Positions 41,313 to 50,144 of a stretch of DNA of 64,000 nucleotides are shown here, piece after piece (positions within the stretch are counted from its first letter, which is position 1; the number at the start of each line of letters is the position of its first letter). The notes beneath the pieces were generated by a model, which had not been told where the DNA came from, did not search any database, and saw nothing but the letters and a program-made list of their open reading frames with translations. Origin of the DNA: Cupriavidus gilardii. GTDB taxonomy: Bacteria > Pseudomonadota > Gammaproteobacteria > Burkholderiales > Burkholderiaceae. Made by a program: the position numbers and the translations under genes. The stretch is from the NCBI RefSeq assembly GCF_013314895.1, contig NZ_JABTYE010000009.1:62001-126000 (forward strand), written 5' to 3'.

Positions 41313-43787
41313 ATGCGCATCGTCCGCCGGCGGCCCGCCGCCACCCTGCTCCGCAACATTGCCTTCGTCGCCGCCGCCCTGCCCGTGCTGGCCGGCACGG
41401 CCTCGGCAGCGCCGCCCACCGACCGTTATGCCGCGCCCGGCCTGGAGAAGCCTGCCAGCATCCTGATCGATCGCTGGGGCGTGCCGCACATCTACGCCGG
41501 CACGCTGTACGACGCCTTCTACGCGCAAGGCTTCATCGCCGCGCGCGACCGGCTCTGGCAGATCGACCTGTGGCGCAAGCGCGGGCTCGGCGAGATGGCC
41601 AAGGACTTCGGTCCGGCCTATGTCGACGGCGACCGCATGGCGCGGGCGGTGCTGTATCGCGGCGACATGTACCGCGAATGGCTGGCCTACGGCTCCGACG
41701 CGAAGCGCGTGGCCGAGGCCTTCGTCGCCGGCGTCAACGCCTACGTGGCGCTGACCGAGGCGCAGCCCGACTTGCTGCCGCGCGAGTTCAAGCAGCTCGG
41801 CTACAAGCCGGCGCGCTGGCGGGCCGAGGACATCGTCCGCATCCGGCACCACGGCCTGACGCTGAATTTCACCGGCGAGGTCGATCGGGCCACGCTGTAC
41901 TGCCAGGCCAGGGAGCAGGCGGCCCGTGCCGACTGGCTGCGGCGCGAACTCGATCCGCCGATCACGCCGACGCTGCCCGAGGGCCTGGACCCTTGCGCCG
42001 TGCCCGCCGCCGCGCTGAAAAAAGCCTATACGCTGGCCACGGCGGCCGCCAATTTCCCCAAGGAGGCCTGGCAGAAGGCCAGCGCCGACGCAGTGCCGGT
42101 GGACCAGCTCTACGCCGCCGTCGATGCCAACAGCGATACCGGCCGCAGCCTCGGGTCGAACAACTGGGTCATCGCCGGCAGCCGCACATCGACCGGGCGT
42201 CCCATCCTGGCCAACGACCCGCACCGCGCGCACGGCGCGCCGAGCCTGCGTTATGTCTCGCACCTGAACGCGCCCGGCCTGTCGGTGATCGGCGCGGGCG
42301 AGCCCTTCCTGCCCGGCATCTCGATCGGCCATAACGGCACGATCGCTTTCGGCCTGACCCGCTTCTACATGGATCAGGAGGACCTGTACGTCTACGAGAC
42401 CGATCCCGCGCAGCCCAAGTCCTACCGCTATCGCGGACGCTGGGAGCCGATGGAGACCATCACCGAGAAGATCGAAGTGCGCGGCGAGGCCGAGCCGCGC
42501 ACGGTCACCGTGGACTTCACGCGCCACGGCCCGGTGCTGCATGCCGACGACGCCAGCCATCGCGCCTGGGCGCTGCGCGCGGCCTGGCTCGATACCGGCA
42601 TGGCGCCGTACTTCGGCTCGATGGACTATATGCGCGCCACCAACTGGGACCAGTTCCGCGCGGCGATGAACCGCTGGGGCGCCCCCGGCGAGAACCAGGT
42701 CTATGCCGATCGCAGCGGCAATATCGGCTGGATTCCGGGCGGCCTGACGGTGATCCGCCCCAACTGGGACGGCCTGTTCCCGGTACCCGGCGACGGCCGC
42801 TACGAGTGGGCGGGCTACCGCAACATGGACGAGCTTCCGTGGGCCTACAACCCGTCCGCCGGCCATATCGTCACCGCCAACGAGAACAATATTCCGCCGG
42901 ATCATCCGGCCGCGAAGCTCGGCGTCGGCTACGAATGGAGCGACAGCTCGCGGGCGCGCCGGCTCAAGAGCCTGGTCGCCGCCACGCCGGTCAGCTCGCT
43001 GCGCGATTCGATCGCGTGGCAGAACGACACCGTGTCGCTGCCCGCGCAACGCACGCTGGCGGTGATGCGCACCGTCGGCAATGCCGGCGCCGCGGCATCG
43101 CTGCTGCAGGATCCCCAGGTGCAGCGCGCCGTCGCGCTGCTGCGCGGCTGGGACGGCAATGTGCGCGCCGACAGCGTGCCGGCCGCGTTGTTCGAGATCT
43201 GGTTCAGCAACCATCTGCGGCAGGCGGTGGTGCGCGCGGCGCTGCCCGCGGGCGCTGCCAAGCTGGTCGGCGCCGGCGATGCGGCGCGCGTGCTGGCGGT
43301 GCTGGAGCAGCCGGACCCGTGGATGCCGGCGGCGCGGCGCGACGAAGTCATGCTGACCTCGCTGAAGGCCGCGATGGCCGAGCTCGAGCGCCGTTCGCCG
43401 TCGCCGGAGCAGCTGGCGAGCTGGGGCGCGCTGCATCGCGCGATCTTCCGCCATCCGCTGGCCAATATCGTCGACGACGCCACGCGCGCTCAGTACAACG
43501 TCGATGCGGGCGGCATCGGCGGGTCCGCGTTCACGCCGATGAACACCGGCTACCGCAACAGCGACTATCACCTGACCTCCGGCGCGTCGTTTCGCATGGT
43601 GCTGGACGTCGGCAACTGGGATCAGGGGCGTGTCGTCAATACGCCGGGACAGTCGGGCGATCCGGCCAATCCGCACTATCGCGACCTTGCGCCGGTGTGG
43701 GCCAAGGGGCAGACCTTCCCGCTGCTGTATTCGCGCAAGGCGATCGAGCGGGCCGCGGAGAAGCGGATCGAGCTGACGCCGCGCTAA
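41313..43787 (+). CDS. Penicillin acylase-family (Ntn-hydrolase) amidase, AHL-acylase-like
   Basis: An 824-residue secreted precursor. Start at ATG 41313, 6 nt after AAGGAG. Signal peptide about residues 1-29, ending GTASAA. The alpha-chain region includes ASILIDRWGVPHIYAG. The self-processing nucleophile is S282 in LGSNNWVIAGS, followed by LANDPHR, typical of Ntn-hydrolases (PvdQ/QuiP/penicillin G acylase). After export and autocleavage it would act in the periplasm on acylated amides; possible substrates are acyl-homoserine lactones, acylated siderophore precursors or aculeacin-like lipopeptides. The gene is monocistronic and ends overlapping the quinone reductase gene tail by 4 bp. Confidence 0.9.
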   Translation: MRIVRRRPAATLLRNIAFVAAALPVLAGTASAAPPTDRYAAPGLEKPASILIDRWGVPHIYAGTLYDAFYAQGFIAARDRLWQIDLWRKRGLGEMAKDFGPAYVDGDRMARAVLYRGDMYREWLAYGSDAKRVAEAFVAGVNAYVALTEAQPDLLPREFKQLGYKPARWRAEDIVRIRHHGLTLNFTGEVDRATLYCQAREQAARADWLRRELDPPITPTLPEGLDPCAVPAAALKKAYTLATAAANFPKEAWQKASADAVPVDQLYAAVDANSDTGRSLGSNNWVIAGSRTSTGRPILANDPHRAHGAPSLRYVSHLNAPGLSVIGAGEPFLPGISIGHNGTIAFGLTRFYMDQEDLYVYETDPAQPKSYRYRGRWEPMETITEKIEVRGEAEPRTVTVDFTRHGPVLHADDASHRAWALRAAWLDTGMAPYFGSMDYMRATNWDQFRAAMNRWGAPGENQVYADRSGNIGWIPGGLTVIRPNWDGLFPVPGDGRYEWAGYRNMDELPWAYNPSAGHIVTANENNIPPDHPAAKLGVGYEWSDSSRARRLKSLVAATPVSSLRDSIAWQNDTVSLPAQRTLAVMRTVGNAGAAASLLQDPQVQRAVALLRGWDGNVRADSVPAALFEIWFSNHLRQAVVRAALPAGAAKLVGAGDAARVLAVLEQPDPWMPAARRDEVMLTSLKAAMAELERRSPSPEQLASWGALHRAIFRHPLANIVDDATRAQYNVDAGGIGGSAFTPMNTGYRNSDYHLTSGASFRMVLDVGNWDQGRVVNTPGQSGDPANPHYRDLAPVWAKGQTFPLLYSRKAIERAAEKRIELTPR

Positions 43788-44623
43788 GGCGCGGCCACCG
43801 CATCGGCCCCGAGCGCCGATGCAGTCCGCGGGCGTGCCTCGTGCACGCCCGCGACATGCACACCGAACCCGGTGCGCCCCGGCGCGAGATCGTCGCGCAA
43901 GGTCAGCTGGGGAATCGCATAATCCCCGCCGTTCTGCCGGCGGAATGGAATCGGCGGCGTCGTGCCCAGCCGCTCCAGGCGCTGCCCGAGTTCGGCTTGA
44001 ATGGTGACGAACCGCGCCGCGTCGACACGGCCGGTGCGGTAGACCACGTAGGGCGGCAGCACGTCGAAGCCCGGGTAGTACAGGATCCCGTGATGGATCG
44101 GGAACAGGATGTCGTCGATCGGCCCGTTGATGCCGCGCGGACTGTAATGCGATTCCCATCCGCCTGCGGTCACGATCAGCATCGCACGCTTGCCGGCCAG
44201 CGTGCCCTCGCCATAGCGATCGCCCCAGCGCGCATCCGAGTGCTCGCCCACGCCATAGGCAAATCCATAGGCATAAACGCGCTCCACCCATCCCTTCAGG
44301 ATCGCCGGCATCGAGAACCACCACAGCGGAAACTGCAGGATCACCGCATCGGCCCACAGCAGCTTGCGCTGTTCGGCGGCGATGTCCTCGCTTTGCCTGC
44401 CGTGCTCGAAGGCGTGCCTGGAGTCGAGCGACGGATCGAAGCGAGCCCCGGCCTGATGGTCGAGATTGTCGGCGGCGTCGAGCGTGGCCTTCCACTGCAT
44501 CGCGTACAGATCGGACAGCTGCACGGTGTGGCCGGCTTGCCTTAGCCGCTCAAGGGTAAAGTCGCGAATCGCCCCGTTCAACGAGCGCGGTTTAGGATGT
44601 GCATAGACCAGAAGAACATTCAT
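43784..44623 (-). CDS. NAD(P)H-quinone oxidoreductase (flavodoxin-like fold)
   Basis: A 279-residue flavoprotein of the NQO/KefF/MdaB group: VLLVYAHPKPRSLNGAI (FMN/FAD phosphate loop), FPLWWFSMPAILKGWVERV and TAGGWESHYSPRG. GGAGG precedes ATG. It is longer than MdaB, with a C-terminal extension from about residue 215. It is divergent from the LysR regulator at 44708 across an 84-bp gap with a perfect dyad; likely a regulated quinone/electrophile detoxification pair. Confidence 0.88.
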   Translation of the reverse strand: MNVLLVYAHPKPRSLNGAIRDFTLERLRQAGHTVQLSDLYAMQWKATLDAADNLDHQAGARFDPSLDSRHAFEHGRQSEDIAAEQRKLLWADAVILQFPLWWFSMPAILKGWVERVYAYGFAYGVGEHSDARWGDRYGEGTLAGKRAMLIVTAGGWESHYSPRGINGPIDDILFPIHHGILYYPGFDVLPPYVVYRTGRVDAARFVTIQAELGQRLERLGTTPPIPFRRQNGGDYAIPQLTLRDDLAPGRTGFGVHVAGVHEARPRTASALGADAVAAP

Positions 44624-44670
44624 CGTAAGCCTCCATAGCGAGAGGAAGCCAGATTAGGGGTGCGTCCGGT

Positions 44671-44694
44671 ATATTGGAAATGAATTTCCAATAT
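44671..44694. promoter_or_regulatory. LysR operator candidate between quinone reductase and LysR gene
   Basis: Perfect 11-bp arms, ATATTGGAAAT (44671-44681) and ATTTCCAATAT (44684-44694), spaced by GA. It includes T-N11-A-type spacings expected for LysR regulators and lies 14 bp upstream of the LysR start and 48 bp upstream of the divergent reductase. Confidence 0.65.
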
Positions 44695-44707
44695 TCCAGG
44701 TATTGTC

Positions 44708-45601
44708 ATGAACAATTTCGGACGGCTGGATCTGAACCTGCTGATCACGCTCGACGTGCTGCTGGCCGAGCGCAATGTCACCCGTGCGGCGGAGCGGCTG
44801 AACCTGTCGCAGCCCTCGGTCAGCGTGCAGCTGGCCAAGCTGCGCGAAACGCTCGGCGACCCGCTGCTGCTGCCGGGCCCGCGCGGCATGCGGCCGACCG
44901 CGCGCGCCGAGGCGCTGCGCGAGCCCTTGCGCGAAGCGCTCGAGGCGCTGCAGCGTGCTGTGTCGCCACAGCGCGCGTTCGATCCGGCGCAGGCGACCGA
45001 CACCTGGCGCGTTGCCGCCTTCGACTACGCCGAATCGACCATCGTGCTGCCGCTGCTGCGCGGCTTGCGCACGATGGCGCCCGGCACCCGGCTGGCGATC
45101 GTGCAGCCGGTGCCGTCGTTGCTGGCCAGGCAGGCGGAACAGGGCGAGATCGATCTGGCCTTCCATACGACCGACGGCGCGCCGCAGAACCTGCATCGCC
45201 GTCCCCTGTTCACCGAGCGCTATGTGCTGGTCGGCCGCGCCGGACATCCGGGCCTGAAGCGCAAGCCGACACCGGCACAGTTCTGCCGGCTCGAACACGT
45301 GATCGTGTCGCCCGATGGCGGCGGCTTTCACGGGCCGACCGACGAGGCGCTGGCCGCGCGCGGGCTGTCACGCCGGGTCGTACTGTCGGTGCCGCATTTC
45401 CTGTTCGTGCTTTCCGTGCTGGCCAGCACCGATCTGGTTGCGATGCTGCCGTCGCGCCTGGTACGCGAGGCCGCCGGCCTGCGGGCGGTCGAAGCCCCGA
45501 TCGAGATCCCGGGATACGAGATGTCGATGCTGTGGCATGAGCGCGTCCATCGCGACCCCGCGCATCGATGGCTGCGCGACACCATCGTCGATTGCGTCTA
45601 G
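44708..45601 (+). CDS. LysR-family transcriptional regulator
   Basis: A 297-residue LysR regulator. HTH: LDLNLLITLDVLLAERNVTRAAERLNLSQPSVSVQLAKLRETLGDPLL, then an effector domain of the NodD/PcpR-like subgroup (TWRVAAFDYAESTIVLPLLRGL, HEHVIVS-like region at RLEHVIVSPDGGGF). It is divergent from the quinone reductase gene and is its likely regulator. Confidence 0.88.
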   Translation: MNNFGRLDLNLLITLDVLLAERNVTRAAERLNLSQPSVSVQLAKLRETLGDPLLLPGPRGMRPTARAEALREPLREALEALQRAVSPQRAFDPAQATDTWRVAAFDYAESTIVLPLLRGLRTMAPGTRLAIVQPVPSLLARQAEQGEIDLAFHTTDGAPQNLHRRPLFTERYVLVGRAGHPGLKRKPTPAQFCRLEHVIVSPDGGGFHGPTDEALAARGLSRRVVLSVPHFLFVLSVLASTDLVAMLPSRLVREAAGLRAVEAPIEIPGYEMSMLWHERVHRDPAHRWLRDTIVDCV

Positions 45602-45625
45602 AGGCCATTTCCAGCCGGCCATGGG

Positions 45626-45669
45626 CCACTACAACGCCACTACAACGCCACCACTACGCCACCACTACG
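45626..45669. repeat. Four 11-bp tandem repeats at the end of the LysR gene
   Basis: Two exact CCACTACAACG units (45626-45647) followed by two exact CCACCACTACG units (45648-45669). The last unit overlaps the stop codon of the minus-strand LysR gene at 45665, so expansion or contraction could change its last bases. It fills the gap between two convergent LysR genes. Confidence 0.8.
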
Positions 45670-46570
45670 CGTGCGCCATGCCCGGCAACAACGGAATGCG
45701 CCCGGCCAGGAAATCCATCAGCACGCGCACGCGGGCCGGCTGATAGCGCCGGCTCGGATAGACCAGAAAGGCTTGTTGCGCGGTGCCATCCCAGCGTGGC
45801 AGCACGCGCACCAGCGTGCCGTCGTCCAGCAGGTCCTGCACCAGCCAGGCCGGCGTCAATCCGAAGCCGGTCCCGGCGATAAAGCCCTCGCGCATCGCCA
45901 GCGAGTTGTTGACCCGATAGCGGCACGGCGCCTCCACCGTGGCCGAGCCATCCGGGCCTTCCAGCACGATCGAGTCGCCGCCCGCCAGCCATGTGAAACG
46001 CAGCATCGGCACGGACGCCAGGTCCGCGGGACGGCGGATGCGCTTGTGCTGGCCCATCAGCGCGGGGCTCGCAACGAGCATCCGCGGCGATACGGCGATG
46101 GGCCGCGCGACCACGTTGGGCGGCAACTGCGCGCCCAGGCGCAGCGCCAGATCGACACCCTCGCCGACCAGGTCGACATAGCGGTCGTCGAACAGCAGCT
46201 CGACATCCACCTCGGGATAGCGCTGCTGGAATTCCAGCACCAGCGCATTCAGACGCAGCACGCCGAAGCTGACGGGCGCGCTCAGGCGCACCAGCCCGGA
46301 CGGGCGCTCGACCTGGCCCTGCGCATCGCCCACCGCCTCGCCGAACTCCTCCAGCACGCGGCGCGCGCGCTCGTAGAAGCGCCGCCCGGCCTCGGTCGGC
46401 GACAGGCTGGTGGTACTGCGCTCCAGCAGCCGTACGCCGAGCTGCTTCTCGAGCGCGGCGACGATCTTGCTGATGGTGGGTTGCGATGCCTGCTGTTCGC
46501 GCGCGACGGCCGACAGACTGCCCAGCTCCACGGCTCGCACGAAGGTCTGCATTGCGCGAATGGTGTCCAT
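45665..46570 (-). CDS. LysR-family transcriptional regulator
   Basis: A 301-residue LysR regulator of the CrgA/DsdC-like set. Start at MDTIRAMQTFVRAVELGSL with AAGGA 8 nt upstream; a longer reading upstream is not supported. HTH: LSAVAREQQASQPTISKIVAALEKQLGVRLLERSTTSLSPTEAG. Effector domain: GLVRLSAPVSFGVLRLNALVLEFQQRYPEVDVELLFDD. It is divergent from the SGNH hydrolase gene (46749) and has a dyad in the intergenic region. Confidence 0.88.
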   Translation of the reverse strand: MDTIRAMQTFVRAVELGSLSAVAREQQASQPTISKIVAALEKQLGVRLLERSTTSLSPTEAGRRFYERARRVLEEFGEAVGDAQGQVERPSGLVRLSAPVSFGVLRLNALVLEFQQRYPEVDVELLFDDRYVDLVGEGVDLALRLGAQLPPNVVARPIAVSPRMLVASPALMGQHKRIRRPADLASVPMLRFTWLAGGDSIVLEGPDGSATVEAPCRYRVNNSLAMREGFIAGTGFGLTPAWLVQDLLDDGTLVRVLPRWDGTAQQAFLVYPSRRYQPARVRVLMDFLAGRIPLLPGMAHA

Positions 46571-46630
46571 GACGGAGTCCTTGGCTGGCACGGCCTGGTT
46601 CGGGGGAATATCGAGGTGGCGGCGTGCGCC

Positions 46631-46651
46631 CTCATTCCAATATCGAATGAG
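46631..46651. promoter_or_regulatory. LysR box candidate
   Basis: CTCATTC (46631-46637) and GAATGAG (46645-46651) around a 7-bp spacer, giving ATTC-N7-GAAT with T-N11-A spacing. It lies 61 bp before the LysR start and 97 bp before the divergent SGNH hydrolase. Confidence 0.5.
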
Positions 46652-46748
46652 CAGCATGCCATTTTGCCATCTTCTGCAACACATCGGCATACCGTAGCGT
46701 GACGGCTGTACCGGCTAGCGGCCGGGCTTTCACAGGACGATTCCAACC

Positions 46749-48029
46749 ATGCCGACCTTTTCTCTCCATGTCTTGCGCGAACACTGGCGGCAGATCAGCG
46801 CCGCCGTCATGCTGGGCGTGGCCACGTTCGCCGCGTCCGCCGCCGAGGCGCCGGCCGTCGACTGGCTGCCCACCTGGACCGCAAGCGAGCAGGCGATCTG
46901 GCAGGCCGGCGAGTTGCCGCTGCCCACCGGTGTGCCGGCGCGGCTGGACAGGCAGACGCTGCGGCAGATCGCGCGCGTCAGCGCCGGCGGCCGGCGCGCG
47001 CGGCTGGTGCTGTCCAACCGATATGGCAGCGGGCCGATCACGATCGGCGCGGCGCGGCTGGCCCTGGCCGCCGGGCGCGATCGCATCGACGCCAGTACCG
47101 ATCGTGTGGCGACCTTCGGCGGCAGGCCATCGATCACGATTGCGCCAGGCGGCACCGTCACCAGCGATCCCATCGCGCTCGCACTGCCGCCGCTGAGCGA
47201 AGTCGCGGTCAGCCTGTATCTGCCAAAACCGGTCCGGCCCGGCGGCTTTCATTGGGACGGCCGGCAGACCGCGTGGCTGGCGCCGGGCGATGCCACCCGC
47301 GCTGCCACGCTGCCGAACGCAAGCAACTTCACCGGCCGGCTGCTGCTCGCGGCCATCGAGGTGGAAGCGCGCCAGGACGCTGGCGCCGTGGTGGCGATCG
47401 GCGATTCGATCACCGAAGGCAACGGCTCGACCGTCGACGCCAATCGCCGCTGGCCGGACCGTCTGGCCGAACGGCTGGCGCCGCACGGTCTGGCGGTCCT
47501 CAATGCCGGCATCTCGGGCGGGCAGTTGTTGCGCGACGGCATGGGAGAATCCGCGCTGGCGCGCTTCGAGCGCGACGTCCTGCGGCACAACGGCGTCCGC
47601 ACGGTGATCGTCGCGATCGGCATCAACGATATCGGCTGGCCGGGTTCGACCTTCGCGCCGCGCACACCCTTGCCCGACGCGGCCGCCATGATCGAGGGCT
47701 ACCGCGCGCTGATCCGCCGCGCGCAGCAGCGCGGCCTTCGCGTGATCGGCGCCACCATCACGCCGTTCGCCGGCGCGCTGGCCGGCACACCGATCCGCGG
47801 CTACGACCGGCCACCGCAAAAGGAGGTGCTGCGGCAAGCCGTCAATGCGTGGATTCGCGGCAGCGGCGAGTTCGACGGTGTCGCGGATTTCGATGCCGCG
47901 GTCCGCGACCCGGAAAGGCCGGAAGCGATGCTGCCGCGCTACGACAGCGGCGATCATCTGCATCCGGGCGATGCCGGCTATCTGCGGATGGCCGAGGTCG
48001 CGGCCACTGCAGTGGGTGCCCTCGACTGA
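46749..48029 (+). CDS. Secreted SGNH/GDSL-family hydrolase
   Basis: A 426-residue exported esterase/lipase-type protein. Signal peptide about residues 1-32 (VMLGVATFAASAAEA). A beta-sandwich-like N-terminal region (to about 200) precedes the SGNH domain: GDSITEGNG with the nucleophile S220, NAGISGGQLL, GINDIGWP (the N block) and DHLHPGDAGY (the Asp-His pair). Substrate is unknown; related proteins act on carbohydrate esters or lipids. The divergent LysR gene is the likely regulator. Confidence 0.88.
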   Translation: MPTFSLHVLREHWRQISAAVMLGVATFAASAAEAPAVDWLPTWTASEQAIWQAGELPLPTGVPARLDRQTLRQIARVSAGGRRARLVLSNRYGSGPITIGAARLALAAGRDRIDASTDRVATFGGRPSITIAPGGTVTSDPIALALPPLSEVAVSLYLPKPVRPGGFHWDGRQTAWLAPGDATRAATLPNASNFTGRLLLAAIEVEARQDAGAVVAIGDSITEGNGSTVDANRRWPDRLAERLAPHGLAVLNAGISGGQLLRDGMGESALARFERDVLRHNGVRTVIVAIGINDIGWPGSTFAPRTPLPDAAAMIEGYRALIRRAQQRGLRVIGATITPFAGALAGTPIRGYDRPPQKEVLRQAVNAWIRGSGEFDGVADFDAAVRDPERPEAMLPRYDSGDHLHPGDAGYLRMAEVAATAVGALD

Positions 48030-48045
48030 CGCCGGGGCGATCGAT

Positions 48046-48621
48046 CTATCGGCCGGAGTCGGTCAGCTTCGCCACCGCGGCCTGCAGGATCTCGTCGGAC
48101 AGCGCAGGCTCGTCCACCGCGCGCGACAGCATCAGCGCACCGACGATCTGCGACAAGGCGGCAAGCGCCTCGGGCCGCGACATCTCCACGCCCGCCTGCC
48201 GCTTCATCTCGATCAGCATGCCGGCATAACCCTCGACCGCCCTGGAGAAAACGGCCCGCACCGGCTGCGCGCGGTGGCGCGTATGGCCGCTGCAGGCGGC
48301 CAGCAAGCAGCCACGGTCCGCCGCATCGCGGTGCGCCGCCGACAGATAGCGCGCGATAAAGGCGGCGAAGGCCTGCTCGCCGCCCTCCTCGCGCATCCGC
48401 TGCCAGAACCCCAGGTTCTCCTCGAGCGCCTGCTCGCTGGCCTCGCGCGCGAGCTCCTCCTTCGAGGCGAACTGCTTGTAGAAGCCGCCCTGCGTCAAAC
48501 CCGCCGCCTTCATCAGATCGGCGATGCCGATGCCATCGAAACCGTGCTCGCGGAACAGCCGGCTCGAGGTTTCGACGACCCGACGGCGGTTCTCTTCGGC
48601 CTGTGCGCGACTGACCCGCAT
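48046..48621 (-). CDS. TetR-family transcriptional regulator
   Basis: A 191-residue TetR regulator. Start at MRVSRAQAEEN (48621) with AGGAG upstream; a longer in-frame reading crosses the operator. HTH: RRVVETSSRLFREHGFDGIGIADLMKAAGLTQGGFYKQFASKEEL. The ligand-binding part is of the TetR_C-like group with GCLLAACSGHTRH. It is divergent from an MFS gene, with a strong dyad in between. Confidence 0.88.
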   Translation of the reverse strand: MRVSRAQAEENRRRVVETSSRLFREHGFDGIGIADLMKAAGLTQGGFYKQFASKEELAREASEQALEENLGFWQRMREEGGEQAFAAFIARYLSAAHRDAADRGCLLAACSGHTRHRAQPVRAVFSRAVEGYAGMLIEMKRQAGVEMSRPEALAALSQIVGALMLSRAVDEPALSDEILQAAVAKLTDSGR

Positions 48622-48686
48622 CTCGCTCTCCTGTGACAGGGCGCGAACGCCTCCCGGACGATCCGCCCCAAATAGATGTTGATCCA

Positions 48687-48707
48687 AATCTAAAAAGCCT
48701 TTAGATT
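48687..48707. promoter_or_regulatory. TetR operator candidate before the MFS gene
   Basis: Perfect 8-bp arms, AATCTAAA (48687-48694) and TTTAGATT (48700-48707), with AAGCC as spacer. It is 66 bp upstream of TetR 48046 and 60 bp upstream of the MFS start, and is AT-rich compared with its surroundings. Confidence 0.6.
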
Positions 48708-48766
48708 GCGTTCGACATCATAACCACTTGCAGTCCCCGATGGCGAGCGTGCCGGGAGGAAATCCA

Positions 48767-50023
48767 ATGCAGGACATGCCAGTCGACGCCCGCGCCAACG
48801 CTTCCGTCGGCGCAGCGGCCGTTGCCACCCCCACCCACACGCTGCGCGGCAGCACGCTGGCGATGCTCGGCGGCCTCGCCGCCTTGGGCGCGCTGGCAAC
48901 CAACATCATCCTGCCGGCCTTCCCAGCCATGGGCGCCAGCCTTGGCGTGCCGGTGGCCGACCTCGGCGCCGCGCTCAGCAGCTTCTTCCTGGCCTTCGCG
49001 GTGGGCCAGCTGGCCGCCGGCCCGCTGTCCGACCGCTGGGGCCGCCAGCCGCTGGTGCTTGGCGGCCTGGCGGTCTTTATCGTCGGCAGCCTGATCTGTG
49101 CTGCGGCCGATACGCTCGGCATGCTGATCGCCGGCCGCGTGGTGCAGGCCTTCGGCGTCTGCGCGGCCTCGGTACTGTCGCGGGCGATCGCAAGGGACCT
49201 GTTCGATGGCGCCGCGCTGGCGCGCGCGCTCGCCCTGACCATGGTCGCGATGGCCGCCGCGCCCGGCTTCTCGCCGCTGATCGGCAGCGCGCTGGACAGC
49301 TGGCTCGGCTGGCGCTCGGCCTTTGTCGCGCTGGCCGTGGCCGCCGCGGCATTGGCGATCCACTACCGCGTTTGCACCGGCGAGACGCATGCACCGGACC
49401 GGCGCCAGGCCGTGTCGATGGGCAAGGTCCTGCGCGGCTATCTCGCGTTGCTGGGCGATCGCCGCTTTATCCTGCCGGCCGGCGCCGTGGGGCTGATGAC
49501 CGGCAATACCTTCACCTTCTTCGCCGCCGCGCCGCGCGTGCTGATGGGCAAGCTGGGCTTGTCTTCGCTGGCGCTCGGGCTGTTCTTCGCGATCACCGTG
49601 TTCGTCGTGTTCGCCGCGGGCTTTCTGGCGCCGCGCCTGGCGAAGGCCCGCGGCCCGCGCCCGGTGGCCATGTCCGGCCTCGTCATTGCCGCCGCCGGCG
49701 GCGCCGCGCTGATGGCCGTACCGGGGACATCGCTGGCGGGCTTCGTCGGCGCGATCGCGGTATTCCTGTTCGGCATGGGGCTGGTCAATCCGCTGGCGAC
49801 CGCGATGACGCTGCAGCCGTTCGGGCGCGAAGCAGGTGCCGCGTCCGCGCTGCTGGGCTTCCTGCAGATGTTCTGCGCGGCGCTGGGCACCACGCTGGCG
49901 TCGCAGCCGTCCGATACGCCGGCACGCCTGCTCGGCATGGTCATTGCAGCGGCCTCGATCGTCGGTCTGCTGCTGTTCCTGCGAACCCGCGCCCAGGCAT
50001 CAGGCGGGACACCGGCGGGATAG
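48767..50023 (+). CDS. MFS drug-resistance-type (DHA1, Bcr/CflA-like) transporter
   Basis: A 418-residue membrane protein. Start ATG 48767 has GGGAGGA 7 nt upstream; two upstream starts are weaker. About twelve membrane helices, with the DHA1 motif A GPLSDRWGRQPLVLGG and motif C-like GFSPLIGSALDSWLGWRSAF. This suggests a proton-driven exporter of drugs or metabolites. The divergent TetR gene is the likely repressor. Confidence 0.88.
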   Translation: MQDMPVDARANASVGAAAVATPTHTLRGSTLAMLGGLAALGALATNIILPAFPAMGASLGVPVADLGAALSSFFLAFAVGQLAAGPLSDRWGRQPLVLGGLAVFIVGSLICAAADTLGMLIAGRVVQAFGVCAASVLSRAIARDLFDGAALARALALTMVAMAAAPGFSPLIGSALDSWLGWRSAFVALAVAAAALAIHYRVCTGETHAPDRRQAVSMGKVLRGYLALLGDRRFILPAGAVGLMTGNTFTFFAAAPRVLMGKLGLSSLALGLFFAITVFVVFAAGFLAPRLAKARGPRPVAMSGLVIAAAGGAALMAVPGTSLAGFVGAIAVFLFGMGLVNPLATAMTLQPFGREAGAASALLGFLQMFCAALGTTLASQPSDTPARLLGMVIAAASIVGLLLFLRTRAQASGGTPAG

Positions 50024-50144
50024 CGGCGGCGCCCTGGCCGGGCCGGGCTGGAACTTCACGCCGGCGCACCGACTCAGACCGGGATATCGCTGTCCGACAG
50101 CATCGGCCGCTTGCCTGGCGGCCCTACCGTCAAGAGGTGCCCAG

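Noticed and set aside
41235-44495. 1086-residue open frame on the minus strand
   Set aside because: Antisense to the acylase gene with low-complexity composition; the reverse protein is clearly an Ntn-hydrolase.
45626-45669. Attachment site or CRISPR-like repeat
   Set aside because: Short tandem units without spacers, integrase or tRNA nearby.
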